From Deltaproteobacteria bacterium (lineage in GTDB: Bacteria > Desulfobacterota > Binatia > HRBIN30 > JACQVA1): a DNA stretch of 64,000 nt. The notes beneath the pieces are model-generated. The model saw only the letters and a list, made by a program, of their open reading frames with translations. It was not told where the DNA came from and made no database searches. Below are positions 50,226 to 59,092 of the stretch, in pieces. Numbering within the stretch: position 1 is the stretch's first letter; each line of letters opens with the position of its first letter. A program made the translations under genes and the position numbers. The stretch lies in assembly GCA_016178705.1 (NCBI GenBank), contig JACOST010000021.1, positions 1-64,000 on the forward strand. Reading direction: 5' to 3'.

Positions 50226-51377
50226 ATGGACTTCACTCTCTCGGACGACGATCTCGCGCTCCAACAATCAGTGCGCGATTTCGTCGAGGAACAAGCCAAC
50301 GCGGTCTGGAGGGAGATCGACAAGACCAACGTGCTGCCGCCGGCGCTGCTGGACGGCGCGCGCCAGCTCGGCCTGTTCGGCCTCAGCATCCCCGCCGAGT
50401 ACGGCGGTCTCGGCTTCAACGTGGTGCAGAAAACGATCGTACACGAGATGCTCGGCCGCGGGCCGTGGGGACTCGCCAGCCACATCAGCGTTCACACCGG
50501 CATCGGCTGCGTCGGCATCATTCGCTTCGCCAGCGAGCAGCAGAAGCAACACTACCTTCCGAAGATGGCGACCGGCGAATGGCTCGGATCGTTTGCGCTC
50601 ACCGAACCCGGCGCCGGTTCCGACGCCGGCAATCTGCAAACCCGCGCCGAGCGCAAGGGCGATAGCTGGATCATCAACGGCCACAAGACCTTCATCACCA
50701 ACGCGCCGCACGCGCATCACTTCTTTGTCTTTGCGCGCAGCGACAAAGGCATCACCGCATTCATCGTCGACCGCGAGACGCCGGGCGTGCAAATCGGCCA
50801 GGTGTTTAACACGCTCGGCCATCAAGGCTCGCGCATCTCCGAAATCGTTTTCGAGGAGGCCCGCATCCCCGCCGACGCCCTCGTCGGCAAGGAAGGCGAA
50901 GGCTTTGAGTATGCCAAGCGTTGCCTCTCCGAAGGCCGCACGACCTTGAGCGGGCGTTGTGTCGGCGCCAGTCAGAAGGCAATGGAGCTGGCACTGGAGT
51001 ACGCGGAGCAACGACAGACCTTCGGCAAGCCGCTGGCCGAGCATCAAACGATCGCGTTTCGTCTCGCGCAAATGAGCGCGCGCACCGAAGCGGCGCGACT
51101 CATCGTCTATCGCAGCGCGTGGTTGCTCGATCGCGGTCAACCGGCGATCCGCGAGTCGTCGACGGCCAAACTGTTCGCCGGCGAAGCGCTATGGCAGACC
51201 GTCGACGACGCGGTGCAAATCCACGGCGGCAATGGCTACATCCGCGGCGAGTACATGATCGAACGCATCTGGCGCGATGCGCGCGTCGTGCGCGTGTACG
51301 ACGGATCGAGCGAAGTGCAGCAGATCGTCATCGCCGGCCGCCTGCGCAAAGGCGATGTGGAGACGAGTTGGCAGTAG
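50226..51377 (+). CDS. Acyl-CoA dehydrogenase
   Basis: 383 residues, standard length. N-terminal helices from MDFTLSDDDLALQQSVRDFVEE, middle beta-domain GSFALTEPGAGSDAGNLQTRAER with WIINGHKTFITNAPHA, and C-terminal helical domain with RQTFGKPLAEHQTIAFRLAQM and the FAD/active-site end QIHGGNGYIRGEYMIERIWRDARVVRVYDGSSEVQQIVIA. The usual Glu base position in YIRGEYMIER is present. ATG 50226 has GGAAGGA 8 nt upstream. The longer open frame upstream is repeat-derived and not coding. Probably works with the adjacent CoA-transferase in acid or acyl-CoA breakdown. Confidence 0.95.
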   Translation: MDFTLSDDDLALQQSVRDFVEEQANAVWREIDKTNVLPPALLDGARQLGLFGLSIPAEYGGLGFNVVQKTIVHEMLGRGPWGLASHISVHTGIGCVGIIRFASEQQKQHYLPKMATGEWLGSFALTEPGAGSDAGNLQTRAERKGDSWIINGHKTFITNAPHAHHFFVFARSDKGITAFIVDRETPGVQIGQVFNTLGHQGSRISEIVFEEARIPADALVGKEGEGFEYAKRCLSEGRTTLSGRCVGASQKAMELALEYAEQRQTFGKPLAEHQTIAFRLAQMSARTEAARLIVYRSAWLLDRGQPAIRESSTAKLFAGEALWQTVDDAVQIHGGNGYIRGEYMIERIWRDARVVRVYDGSSEVQQIVIAGRLRKGDVETSWQ

Positions 51378-51453
51378 AGCGTTCGCCGGAGACGACGCGA
51401 AGGATCGCCGAGGAATGAGGCGGCAATCGAGGCCTGTGCCCCTACAGGAACCT

Positions 51454-53769
51454 ATGCCGAAACTATTGGGAGCCCTCCACGGCATCCGAATCGTCGAGTG
51501 CGCGCAAGACATCGCCGGGCCGTACGCGGCCATGCTGCTGGCGGAGCAGGGTGCCGACGTCATCAAGATCGAGCCGCCCGGCGGCGATCGCGCGCGCGCG
51601 CTGCCGGGCTTTCATGTGTGGAACCGCAGCAAGCGCAACGTCGTTGCCGATCTCGCCACCGACGGGGGACGCGCTCGGCTGCACACGCTCTGCGATCACG
51701 CCGATGTGCTGATCACGGACTCGCTCTCGCAGTCTGGCGCGCTGAGCTACGATGCCTTGGCCGCGCGCAACCCGGCGCTGATTCAATGCTGGATGCCGCC
51801 GTATGGCGGTCGCGGTCCCGATGCGGACGCGTTGGTCAGCGACGACCTGGTCGCGGCCCGCAGCGGATTGCTCGCGAGTCAGTGGGGCTACCGCGAGGGG
51901 CCAGTGTTCATCACCCTGCCGGTGGCGAGTTACGGGACGGCGATGCTCGCCGCCGGCGCGGTGTGCGCCGCGCTCAATGCGCGGAACCGCACTGGCCGCG
52001 GCCAATCGATCGAAGTGTCGTGGCTCGCGGGCGCGTTCGCGATGCAGACCGGCAGCATCGTTGCGCATCCGGCCCTGCTGCGCGTGATGGGATTGGTGCG
52101 CGACCCCCAAGGCGTGATTCCGGTCTATCGTCTCTTCAAAGCGAGCGACGACTGGCTGTTCATCGCTTGCGGCAATCCGACCTTCTTCAACAAGATGTGT
52201 CTGGTGTTCGAGCGGCCCGAGTTGGTGTCCGACCCCCGCTTCGATGGCGCGCCGTGGGTGATCGCTCCGGCGTATTGGGCGGAGATCAAGCAACTCATTC
52301 AATCGATCGTCGCGACCAAACCGCGCGCCGAATGGCTGCGCCTGCTCGACGAAGCCGACATCCCGTGCGCGCCAGTGCTCACCCGCAGCGACTTCATCGA
52401 CGACCCACAGGTCGCGCACCTCGGCATGCGCCAAGAGATCGATGATTCGCAGCTCGGCCGCACAATCCAGATGGGCGTGCCGGTGAATCTGCGCGACACC
52501 CCGGGCGCGATCCAGTGTGCAGCCCCGCGACTGCTTGATGCAGTGATAAGTGACCAGTGGAAAGTGACGAGACAAACGCCGCCGCCGATCCGCAATACGC
52601 CATCAGCCATACGCCCCGAAGCGACCGGCCCGCTCGCCGGCACGCTCGTGCTCGACTTCACCAACTACATCGCCGGCCCGTCCGCCGCGATGGTGCTGGC
52701 TCTCGCGGGTGCTGATGTGATCAAGATCGAAGCGCCGAGCGGCGATCCGTTTCGCGCCTTCGGGTTCGGCTTCTTCGGGTGGAATCAAGGTAAGCGCGGC
52801 GTCGCGCTCGATTTCAGCAAGCCGGAGTCGCGCGCCACGGTGTATGACTTGGTTCGACGCGCCGACGTGTTGGTGGAGAACCTGCGTCCCGGCGCGACGC
52901 AACGGCTCGGCATTGACTACGAAACGATTGCCGCGATCAATCCCCGACTCATCTACGGCAGCATCACCGCGTTCGGCTCGAGCGGCCCACGCGGGCAGGA
53001 GGCCGGTTTTGATCCGTTGCTGCAGGCGCGCAGCGGCGTGATGGCTGCGCAGGGCGGACACGGCGGCGATCCGGTCTTCCTCGCCTGCGCGGCGTGCGAC
53101 TACGCCGTCGGTTTGCTGGCGGCGTTCGGCGTCATGGCCGCGCTGTACACGCGCGAGCGCACGGGACGCGGACAACTCGTCGAGACGTCACTGGCACAGG
53201 CGGCGATGGCGGCGCAGTCGGGCGAGTTCGTGTACTACGACGGTCGACCCGACATGGAGCACGGCGGCCGTGATCTGATCGGCCGTCATCCGTTGCGACG
53301 GGCGTACCAGTGCGCCGATGGTTGGATCTTCGTCAGCGCCACCGCGACTCATTGGCCGGCGATGCGGGCCGCGGTAGCCGCGGCGTGTCGAACCGATGAT
53401 CCGACCGGCGAACCGGCGGACGGGGCTACCGGCACGCAGCTCGCCGCGATCCTCGCTGGCCGCGATCGCGACCAAGTGCTCGCACAACTCGCGGCTGTGG
53501 GCGTGCCCGCGGCGCCTGTGCTTGGTGTTGCCGACCTGTTCGACGATCAACAGATTCTCGCCAACAATTTGTTGCACACCGGCACCGCCGCGAACTGGGG
53601 CGAGTTCCAGCAAACCGGTACGCTGGTGCACTACGCCGCCACGCCTGTGACCATCGCGCGCATCGCACCGCAGCGCGGCGAGCACAACGAGGAGATTCTC
53701 CGCAGTGTCCTCGGGTATTCGTCCGAGCACATCGCCCTACTTCGATCGCGGGGCGCGCTGGTCGACTGA
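51454..53769 (+). CDS. Tandem-fused CaiB/BaiF (class III) CoA-transferase
   Basis: 771 residues, about twice the usual 380-400, containing two complete family III CoA-transferase units. Unit 1 (about 1-370): LHGIRIVECAQDIAGPYAAMLLAEQGADVIKIEPPGGD and NRTGRGQSIEVSWL. Unit 2 (about 395-771): GTLVLDFTNYIAGPSAAMVLALAGADVIKIEAPSGD, ENLRPGATQRLGIDYETI, GFDPLLQARSGVMAAQGG (catalytic Asp region) and RTGRGQLVETSLAQAA. In unit 1 the matching segment is SDDLVAARSGLLA, so its Asp is less certain. The linker derives from degenerate short repeats (52544-52617). Starts 76 bp after the acyl-CoA dehydrogenase; likely co-transcribed. Acid substrate unknown. Confidence 0.9.
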   Translation: MPKLLGALHGIRIVECAQDIAGPYAAMLLAEQGADVIKIEPPGGDRARALPGFHVWNRSKRNVVADLATDGGRARLHTLCDHADVLITDSLSQSGALSYDALAARNPALIQCWMPPYGGRGPDADALVSDDLVAARSGLLASQWGYREGPVFITLPVASYGTAMLAAGAVCAALNARNRTGRGQSIEVSWLAGAFAMQTGSIVAHPALLRVMGLVRDPQGVIPVYRLFKASDDWLFIACGNPTFFNKMCLVFERPELVSDPRFDGAPWVIAPAYWAEIKQLIQSIVATKPRAEWLRLLDEADIPCAPVLTRSDFIDDPQVAHLGMRQEIDDSQLGRTIQMGVPVNLRDTPGAIQCAAPRLLDAVISDQWKVTRQTPPPIRNTPSAIRPEATGPLAGTLVLDFTNYIAGPSAAMVLALAGADVIKIEAPSGDPFRAFGFGFFGWNQGKRGVALDFSKPESRATVYDLVRRADVLVENLRPGATQRLGIDYETIAAINPRLIYGSITAFGSSGPRGQEAGFDPLLQARSGVMAAQGGHGGDPVFLACAACDYAVGLLAAFGVMAALYTRERTGRGQLVETSLAQAAMAAQSGEFVYYDGRPDMEHGGRDLIGRHPLRRAYQCADGWIFVSATATHWPAMRAAVAAACRTDDPTGEPADGATGTQLAAILAGRDRDQVLAQLAAVGVPAAPVLGVADLFDDQQILANNLLHTGTAANWGEFQQTGTLVHYAATPVTIARIAPQRGEHNEEILRSVLGYSSEHIALLRSRGALVD

Positions 53770-53780
53770 GCGCGGTCGAC

Positions 53781-54674
53781 TCATTGCACCAACAGCGCGG
53801 CGCCGATCACGCCCGCCGAGTCGCCGAGTTGGTGGCGTACGATCGGCGTGCGCAACTGGTCGTTGAAGACGTAGCGCGCCACGGCGTCACGGCCGCGAGT
53901 GTACAGCTCATCGATGTTGGACAACCCACCGCCCAGCACAATCAGATCGGGATCGAGGATGGTGATGACGTTGGCTAGGCTGCGGCCGAAGCGATCGAGG
54001 AAATAGTCCAACAGCTCCACGGCCGGCGGATGGCCGGCGTGGGCACGGTCGACGAGGGCGGCCATCGCCAGCGACTCACCGGTGCGCGCCGCGTATTCGC
54101 GACTCACTGCCGGGCCCGAGATGTACGCCTCGACGCATCCGCGGTGGCCGCAGTAGCAAGGCGGGCCATTGGGATCGATGCAGTGATGGCCCCACTCGCC
54201 GGCGATGTTCTGCACGCCGCGGTGCAACGAGGCGTTGATCACGATGCCGCCGCCGACGCCGGTGCCCATGATGACGCCGAACACCAACCCGGTGCCGCGT
54301 CCCGCGCCCGCCACGGCTTCCGCCAGCGCGAAGCAGTTCGCGTCGTTCTCCATGACGATCGGGAGTCCGAGCGTGCGCTCCAGATCGCCGCGCAGATCGC
54401 GTCCGTTGAGACACGCGGTGTTCGAATTTTTCATCGTGCCATCGACAGTGGAAATGGCGCCCGGCGTGCCGATGCCGAGGCCCGCGCACATCGGTGCATG
54501 CGCCCGCAGCGCGCCGACCAAGTTGATGATGCGCGCCAAGATGTGCTCGTAGCCGTGCTCCGCTTCAGTGGCGACGCGCTGGCGAAACAGCGGCTGATGG
54601 TCCGCATCGAGGACGACGCCTTCGATCTTGGTGCCGCCGAGGTCGACGCCGATACGGTGAGGGACGCGCGTCAC
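53781..54674 (-). CDS. ROK-family sugar kinase (glucokinase-like)
   Basis: 297 residues. Phosphate-1 loop RIGVDLGGTKIEGVVLD, MENDANCFALAEA, the VFGVIMGTGVGGGIVI adenosine/phosphate-2 region, ROK zinc motif CYCGHRGCVEAYISGPA with GEWGHH, and ILDPDLIVLGGGLSN. It phosphorylates glucose, fructose or N-acetylated hexoses with ATP. No helix-turn-helix, so an enzyme rather than a repressor. GTG 54674 overlaps the LLM oxidoreductase stop (GTGA), indicating coupled translation. Confidence 0.93.
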   Translation of the reverse strand: MTRVPHRIGVDLGGTKIEGVVLDADHQPLFRQRVATEAEHGYEHILARIINLVGALRAHAPMCAGLGIGTPGAISTVDGTMKNSNTACLNGRDLRGDLERTLGLPIVMENDANCFALAEAVAGAGRGTGLVFGVIMGTGVGGGIVINASLHRGVQNIAGEWGHHCIDPNGPPCYCGHRGCVEAYISGPAVSREYAARTGESLAMAALVDRAHAGHPPAVELLDYFLDRFGRSLANVITILDPDLIVLGGGLSNIDELYTRGRDAVARYVFNDQLRTPIVRHQLGDSAGVIGAALLVQ

Positions 54675-55672
54675 GCCAACAGTTGCTCCAACGTCTTGCC
54701 GTACTCGCGGATGTCGTCGGTGACGATGTTGACGCGGTGGATGTCGGCGCCGGCGGCGGCTTCGGCCGCCAGCCGCTCGCGACACTCGCTGACGTCGCCG
54801 ACGGTACCGAGTCGGCGGCGCATCGCTTCGGGCACCGCGGCGGCGGCCGCCGCGGAACTGTCCTTCCACGCTTCCTTTACCGTGGCGACTTCATCGACGA
54901 AGCCGAAGCGCTCGAGCTGCCGCGCGTAGTACACGCCCATGCGCCCGATGTAGAAGGCGGTGGTACCAGCCTGCGCCATCTCGGCCTTCGGTCGCGCGGC
55001 GCCGGTGGCCACGGTCACGCCACCGGGCGCATGAACCTCGAACGCACCCGGGTCGCGCCCGGCTTCGGTCACTTGCGCGCGCAGTGCCGTGATCTCGCTG
55101 CTCAGCTTGTCGATCGGGATCATCACCGGCAGCCAGCCGTCGGCGAGCCGCGCGGTGACCGTCAACGCCTTCGGATTCAGCGTGGCCAAGTGGACCGGAA
55201 TGAGCGGGCGTACCGGCGCGAAGCGCAGCGTGAAGCCGCGTTCGAGGTGAAACAACTTACCACGGTACTTGAGCGGCTCGTGCCGGATCAGCATCTTGAA
55301 GATCTCCACCACTTCGCGCAGCCGCGTCAGCGACGGCTCGAACTTCACGCCGTGAAAGTGCTCGATGACGTTGATCCCGCTGGTGCCGAACCCGGCAATC
55401 ATGCGGCCGCCGGACAGTTCATCGAGCGTGGCGAAGTGTTGCGCCAGCGCCGCCGGGGTGCGCGAGTAGACGTTGACGATGCCGGTGCCGAGGCGAATGC
55501 GTTTGGTGCGCTCGGCAACCTGGGTTAGCAGCGTGAAGCAGTCACGCCCCCAGGCCTCTGCTATCCACACCGAATCAACGCCGACTTCATCGGCGATCTT
55601 GACCCGTTCCAACGCCCGTTCGCGATCGAAGGTGCCTTGCCAGTCAAACGAGATTGCCAATTTGCGCGCCAT
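54671..55672 (-). CDS. LLM-class flavin/F420-dependent oxidoreductase
   Basis: 333 residues of the bacterial luciferase-like TIM-barrel family. Typical elements: GVDSVWIAEAWGRDCFTLLTQVAERTKRIRLGTGIVNVYSRTPAALAQHFATLDELSGGRMIAGFGTSG, YRGKLFHLERGFTLRF and ARLADGWLPVMIP. Whether the cofactor is F420 or FMN is not decidable here; the family is abundant in F420-using soil lineages. ATG 55672 has AGGAGG about 6 nt upstream. Coupled to the ROK kinase. Confidence 0.92.
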   Translation of the reverse strand: MARKLAISFDWQGTFDRERALERVKIADEVGVDSVWIAEAWGRDCFTLLTQVAERTKRIRLGTGIVNVYSRTPAALAQHFATLDELSGGRMIAGFGTSGINVIEHFHGVKFEPSLTRLREVVEIFKMLIRHEPLKYRGKLFHLERGFTLRFAPVRPLIPVHLATLNPKALTVTARLADGWLPVMIPIDKLSSEITALRAQVTEAGRDPGAFEVHAPGGVTVATGAARPKAEMAQAGTTAFYIGRMGVYYARQLERFGFVDEVATVKEAWKDSSAAAAAAVPEAMRRRLGTVGDVSECRERLAAEAAAGADIHRVNIVTDDIREYGKTLEQLLA

Positions 55673-55787
55673 GTCGATCCTCCTGCCCGCCGTCGTGGGG
55701 CGACGCACTCATACGACAGGTGCCGGCGGCTGGCTAGATGCGCCCTTCGTCCTGATGCTATAAGCGGCCCCATCAAAGGAGGGACAT

Positions 55788-56315
55788 ATGGCTAAGAAAC
55801 CCAAGAAGGCGCCGCGAGCGAAGGCCAAGGCGGGCAAGCGCCCCGCGGCAAAGAAGGTCGCAGCGCGCCGAGTGATCCGTAAGAAGGTGGCAAAGCCGGC
55901 AGCGCGCAAGCCGGCAGCCAAGGCGGCGGCAGCGCCGAAGCCCGCCGCCCCGAATCCGCTTCGCGGCCTGGCGCAGCGGATCGTCGAGCTTACCCTCAGC
56001 CAGAACGACGAGGCATCGTTTGCGCTCTACTCGGACTCTATCGAGTCGGTGGAGCCGGGGCAGCCACCTGCCGTTGGCATCGAGGCGATCCGGCAGAAGT
56101 TCGCGATGTGGCGAGGCATGATCAGCGACTCGTCGTGGCGCGCGCGCAGCGTGTGGGTTGACGGGAGCACCATCATCATCGAGTGGGCCGGTCGCGTCAC
56201 CTTTGCCGCGACTGGCAAACAGGCCGAACTCAACGAGGTGGCCATCCACGAGATCGCCAACGGCAAGATCGTGCGCGAACGGTTCTACTACGATCGCGGC
56301 GCGTTGCAGCCCTGA
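55788..56315 (+). CDS. SnoaL/NTF2-like protein with lysine/alanine-rich histone-like tail
   Basis: 175 residues. The first ~55 are a Lys/Ala/Pro/Arg tail (AKKPKKAPRAKAKAGKRPAAKK and onwards) of the histone-H1-like type. Then an NTF2-like cone fold: LAQRIVELTLSQNDEASFALYSDSIESVEPG, GIEAIRQKFAMW, TIIIEWAGRVTF and VAIHEIANGKIVRERFYYDRGAL. SnoaL-like proteins can be small hydrolases or isomerases or plain binding domains; the tail suggests nucleic-acid association. ATG 55788 with AAAGGAGGG upstream. Confidence 0.8.
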   Translation: MAKKPKKAPRAKAKAGKRPAAKKVAARRVIRKKVAKPAARKPAAKAAAAPKPAAPNPLRGLAQRIVELTLSQNDEASFALYSDSIESVEPGQPPAVGIEAIRQKFAMWRGMISDSSWRARSVWVDGSTIIIEWAGRVTFAATGKQAELNEVAIHEIANGKIVRERFYYDRGALQP

Positions 56316-56328
56316 GGGGAGGCGGCTT

Positions 56329-56574
56329 GTGGCAGACGAAGATGTGCAGAAGGAACTCGAGCGCTTACGGGCTGAAAACGAAGCGCTCAAAGCCACGCGC
56401 CGCCCCGGTACGCTGAGCTTTCGGGTCTCTGACAAGGGCGCGGTGTCGGTCTACGGACTCGGCCGCTTTCCGGTGACGCTCTATCAGGAGCAGTGGGATC
56501 GTTTGTTGGCGGCCGCGGATGAATTGCGCGTGTTCATCGACGCCAACCGTTCGCAGCTCAAGAAGAAGGAATAG
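56329..56574 (+). CDS. Small coiled-coil protein of unknown function
   Basis: 81 residues from GTG 56329 with GGGGAGG 6 nt upstream. An N-terminal leucine-zipper-like helix (VQKELERLRAENEALKA) precedes a short beta-rich segment GTLSFRVSDKGAVSVYGLGRFPVTLYQEQWDRLL that looks conserved (aromatic Tyr/Phe/Trp positions), and a basic tail. Thirteen bp after the SnoaL-like gene, so the same operon. No function known to me. Confidence 0.8.
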   Translation: MADEDVQKELERLRAENEALKATRRPGTLSFRVSDKGAVSVYGLGRFPVTLYQEQWDRLLAAADELRVFIDANRSQLKKKE

Positions 56575-56605
56575 GGAGCGCCCCGCGGCGCTCCCTGCCC
56601 ATTCA

Positions 56606-56743
56606 CTACACCAGTTTCTTCCACCACGGCGCGCCGGACTGATCGTACTTCGCGGTGCCGGCCTTCTTCTTGGCCGGCGCCTTCGAAGCGCGCGCCGTCG
56701 TTGGCTTCTTCTTGCTGACTTTCTTCGTGACCTTCTTTGCCAT
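56606..56743 (-). CDS. Very small lysine-rich basic protein (45 aa)
   Basis: 45 residues, ATG 56743 to TAG 56606, with AAGGAG about 10 nt upstream. It starts MAKKVTKKVSKKKPTTARAS, continues Lys/Ala-rich and ends SGAPWWKKLV. Clear ribosome site and coherent composition support coding. The paired Trp before the C-terminus are unusual for such tails. Possibly a nucleoid- or RNA-associated peptide; convergent with the coiled-coil gene. Confidence 0.65.
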   Translation of the reverse strand: MAKKVTKKVSKKKPTTARASKAPAKKKAGTAKYDQSGAPWWKKLV

Positions 56744-56988
56744 ACGGACTCAACTCCTTTGTGCGACAGTCGCGTGCATGTAGAAGCACGATCGGCAGAC
56801 GGCCGCAAGCAAGTCACTCCACAGCGTTGGGTGCGACCGACTGACGCTGCCGCTACCGCGCGCGGCACCATCAGCGTCGTCTACTTCATTCTACGCCTCC
56901 TGTGTCTTTGTGACTGGATCAAACGTTCATCACGGTGTACACATTCATCAGGACAGTGATTGCTCCACCTTTCGACAAGAGGGGCATG

Positions 56989-57456
56989 ATGACTGGAAGA
57001 AGTGAAGCCAGCGGACCGCAGGCTGCCGGGCTTATCCTGCTCGTTGAAGATGATCCGAGCGACGCCGAAATTACGATTCGGGCGCTCCGGCGCGCGCGGC
57101 TGCTCAACCCCGTCCGAGTCGTTCCCGACGCGGAGAGCGCGCTGATGTTGTTGCAGCGCCAAGAGTACGAAGGGCGGATCGAAGATCGCCGCGTCGATCT
57201 GCTGTTGCTCGATCTCGGCCTGCCGCGCATGAGCGGGCGCGAGCTGCTCGATACGATCTGGGACGATCGCCATCTGCAACACATCCCGGCGATTGTCCTG
57301 ACCAGTTCGGATTCAGTGACCGACCGGTTGCGGAGCTACAAGCATGGGGCGCTCGGGTTCCTGAACAAGCCAATCGACGTCGCCGAACTCTTTCGGGTGT
57401 TGAGCGATCGCAGTGATGCGGGGCTGGTGTTCGTTCGTACTGAGCGAAAAGGGTAA
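56989..57456 (+). CDS. Stand-alone response regulator (CheY/Rcp1-like receiver)
   Basis: 155 residues, one receiver domain: acidic pocket LLVEDDPSDAEI, phospho-acceptor Asp in LLLLDLGLPRMSG, switch Thr/Ser in IVLTSSDS, and Lys in GFLNKPID. The extended loop between strands (LLQRQEYEGRIEDRRVDLL) is typical of Rcp1-type receivers that serve phytochrome-like or hybrid kinases. ATG 56989 chosen (AGAGGGG upstream; ATG 56986 one codon earlier). It lies 62 bp before a hybrid kinase, its likely partner. Confidence 0.92.
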   Translation: MTGRSEASGPQAAGLILLVEDDPSDAEITIRALRRARLLNPVRVVPDAESALMLLQRQEYEGRIEDRRVDLLLLDLGLPRMSGRELLDTIWDDRHLQHIPAIVLTSSDSVTDRLRSYKHGALGFLNKPIDVAELFRVLSDRSDAGLVFVRTERKG

Positions 57457-57518
57457 GCCGCTGCGTCAACCCCGCGGGCACGGCTGCAAGGCCGACGCCT
57501 TCCGGTAGGCAGACCGCG

Positions 57519-59024
57519 ATGAAGCCAACGTTGAACCTGTTGTGCGTGGATGACGATTCCGCCGACGCGGATCTCGAGCTGAGCGCCTTGCGCCACGAGT
57601 TTACCGTCGTGGCGACGCGCGTGGATACCGCCGTGGCCCTCGGTGCAGCGTTGCAATCGGGCCAGCACGAGATCGTGCTGTGCGACTATTCCATGCCGCA
57701 CTTCTCCGGCCCCGAAGCGCTCGCGTTGTGGCAGGCCGCAGGTGCGCCGATCCCGTTCGTGTTCGTCAGCGGCAAATTGAGCGAAGAAGTCGCGGTCGAG
57801 TGCATCAAGGCGGGTGCGACCGACTATGTGCTGAAGGACAACCTGACGCGGCTGCCCACCGCGGTCGGACGCGCCTTGCGCGAGTTTGCGGGCGCCCGCG
57901 AGTTGCGCCGCGTGCAAGCGGAACGGGCGCGCATTGCGGCGGCGGTCGCGCAGATGGACGAAGGGCTCCTGATCACCGAGTCCGACGGCCGCATCGTCTA
58001 CGTCAACCCGGCATTCACCCGTATCACCGGCTACGATCTCGCCGCGGTCATTGGTCAGACCCCACGGCTGATGCGCCCCGGAACCACTCCGCAATCTCTG
58101 TACAGCGACATGTGGCGGCGCATCACCGCTGGCGAGGTGTGGTCCGGTCAACTCGTCAATCGGCGGCGCGACGGGAGTTGCTACGACGCTGAAGTCACGA
58201 TAGCCCCTGTGTTCGATAGCGAGGGGCGACTGATCAACTTCTGCTCGATCCAGCGTGATGTCAGCGCGCGCGTCGCTGCCGAGCGGCACCTGCGTGAATT
58301 GAATGCTCAGCTGGCGGAAACCGATCGGTTGAAGGACGAATTTCTTGCCGCCTTCTCGCACGAGCTGCGGATGCCGCTGCACGTCATCCTCGGCTACGCC
58401 GATCTCTTACAAGGCAGCGTTGGCGCGGTATTGAGTCCGGACGTGAGTGGCAAACTCGACGTGATCGCCCGCAGCGCCGGTCGCCTCTCGAAGTTGATCA
58501 ACGAAACGCTCGACTTGGCGCGCCTGCGCATCAAAGCCATTCGGCCGCAGTTCGAACCGTTCGACCTTGCCATCCTGGTGCGCGAGGTGGCCGAAGCGTT
58601 CGCGCCGCTCGCCGCCAGCAAGGGGGTGACGTTGCACTGCGAGGTCGCGGCGGCACCGATGCTGATCACCACTGATCCCATCCGCGTCCGCCAAGTGATC
58701 GGTAACCTCGTCGACAACGCGGTGAAGTTCACCGATCACGGCGAGGTGCGCGTGGGCTCGGCGGTCGACGCCGGCCAGGCGATCGTCGAAGTGCGCGACA
58801 CCGGCATCGGCGTAGCCGCCGCCGACATCCCGCACATGTTCGAGGACTTTCGCCAGCTCAGCGCGGGCTCGACGCGCCGCTACGGCGGCTGTGGCCTCGG
58901 ACTCGCGCTGACCAAGCGCTGGCTCGTGCTGCTCGGCGGCAGCGTCGAGGTCGAAAGTGAACTCGGCCGCGGCAGTTGCTTCCGCGTCACGTTGCCGCGC
59001 ACGCCACCCGCTGCGAACGATTGA
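57519..59024 (+). CDS. Receiver-PAS-histidine kinase hybrid
   Basis: 501 residues, soluble. An N-terminal receiver (LCVDDDSADADLELSAL, LCDYSMPHFSG with the acceptor Asp, FVSGKLSEE, VLKDNLTRLP; about 5-125), a PAS/PAC domain (AQMDEGLLITESDGRIVYVNPAFTRITGYD..., about 145-265), HisKA with FLAAFSHELRMPLHVILGYADLL, and HATPase_c with NLVDNAVKFTDHG, VRDTGIGVAAADIPHMFEDF and GCGLGLALTKRWL. Placing the receiver first suggests it takes input from another kinase. Adjacent to a free receiver gene; probably one signalling unit. Confidence 0.93.
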   Translation: MKPTLNLLCVDDDSADADLELSALRHEFTVVATRVDTAVALGAALQSGQHEIVLCDYSMPHFSGPEALALWQAAGAPIPFVFVSGKLSEEVAVECIKAGATDYVLKDNLTRLPTAVGRALREFAGARELRRVQAERARIAAAVAQMDEGLLITESDGRIVYVNPAFTRITGYDLAAVIGQTPRLMRPGTTPQSLYSDMWRRITAGEVWSGQLVNRRRDGSCYDAEVTIAPVFDSEGRLINFCSIQRDVSARVAAERHLRELNAQLAETDRLKDEFLAAFSHELRMPLHVILGYADLLQGSVGAVLSPDVSGKLDVIARSAGRLSKLINETLDLARLRIKAIRPQFEPFDLAILVREVAEAFAPLAASKGVTLHCEVAAAPMLITTDPIRVRQVIGNLVDNAVKFTDHGEVRVGSAVDAGQAIVEVRDTGIGVAAADIPHMFEDFRQLSAGSTRRYGGCGLGLALTKRWLVLLGGSVEVESELGRGSCFRVTLPRTPPAAND

Positions 59025-59092
59025 CCTTCGTCCGGCACTTGATCCAGGCGGCGGCGCACGCCACTATCCGCGCCGCGGAAGGGAGCAAGCGG

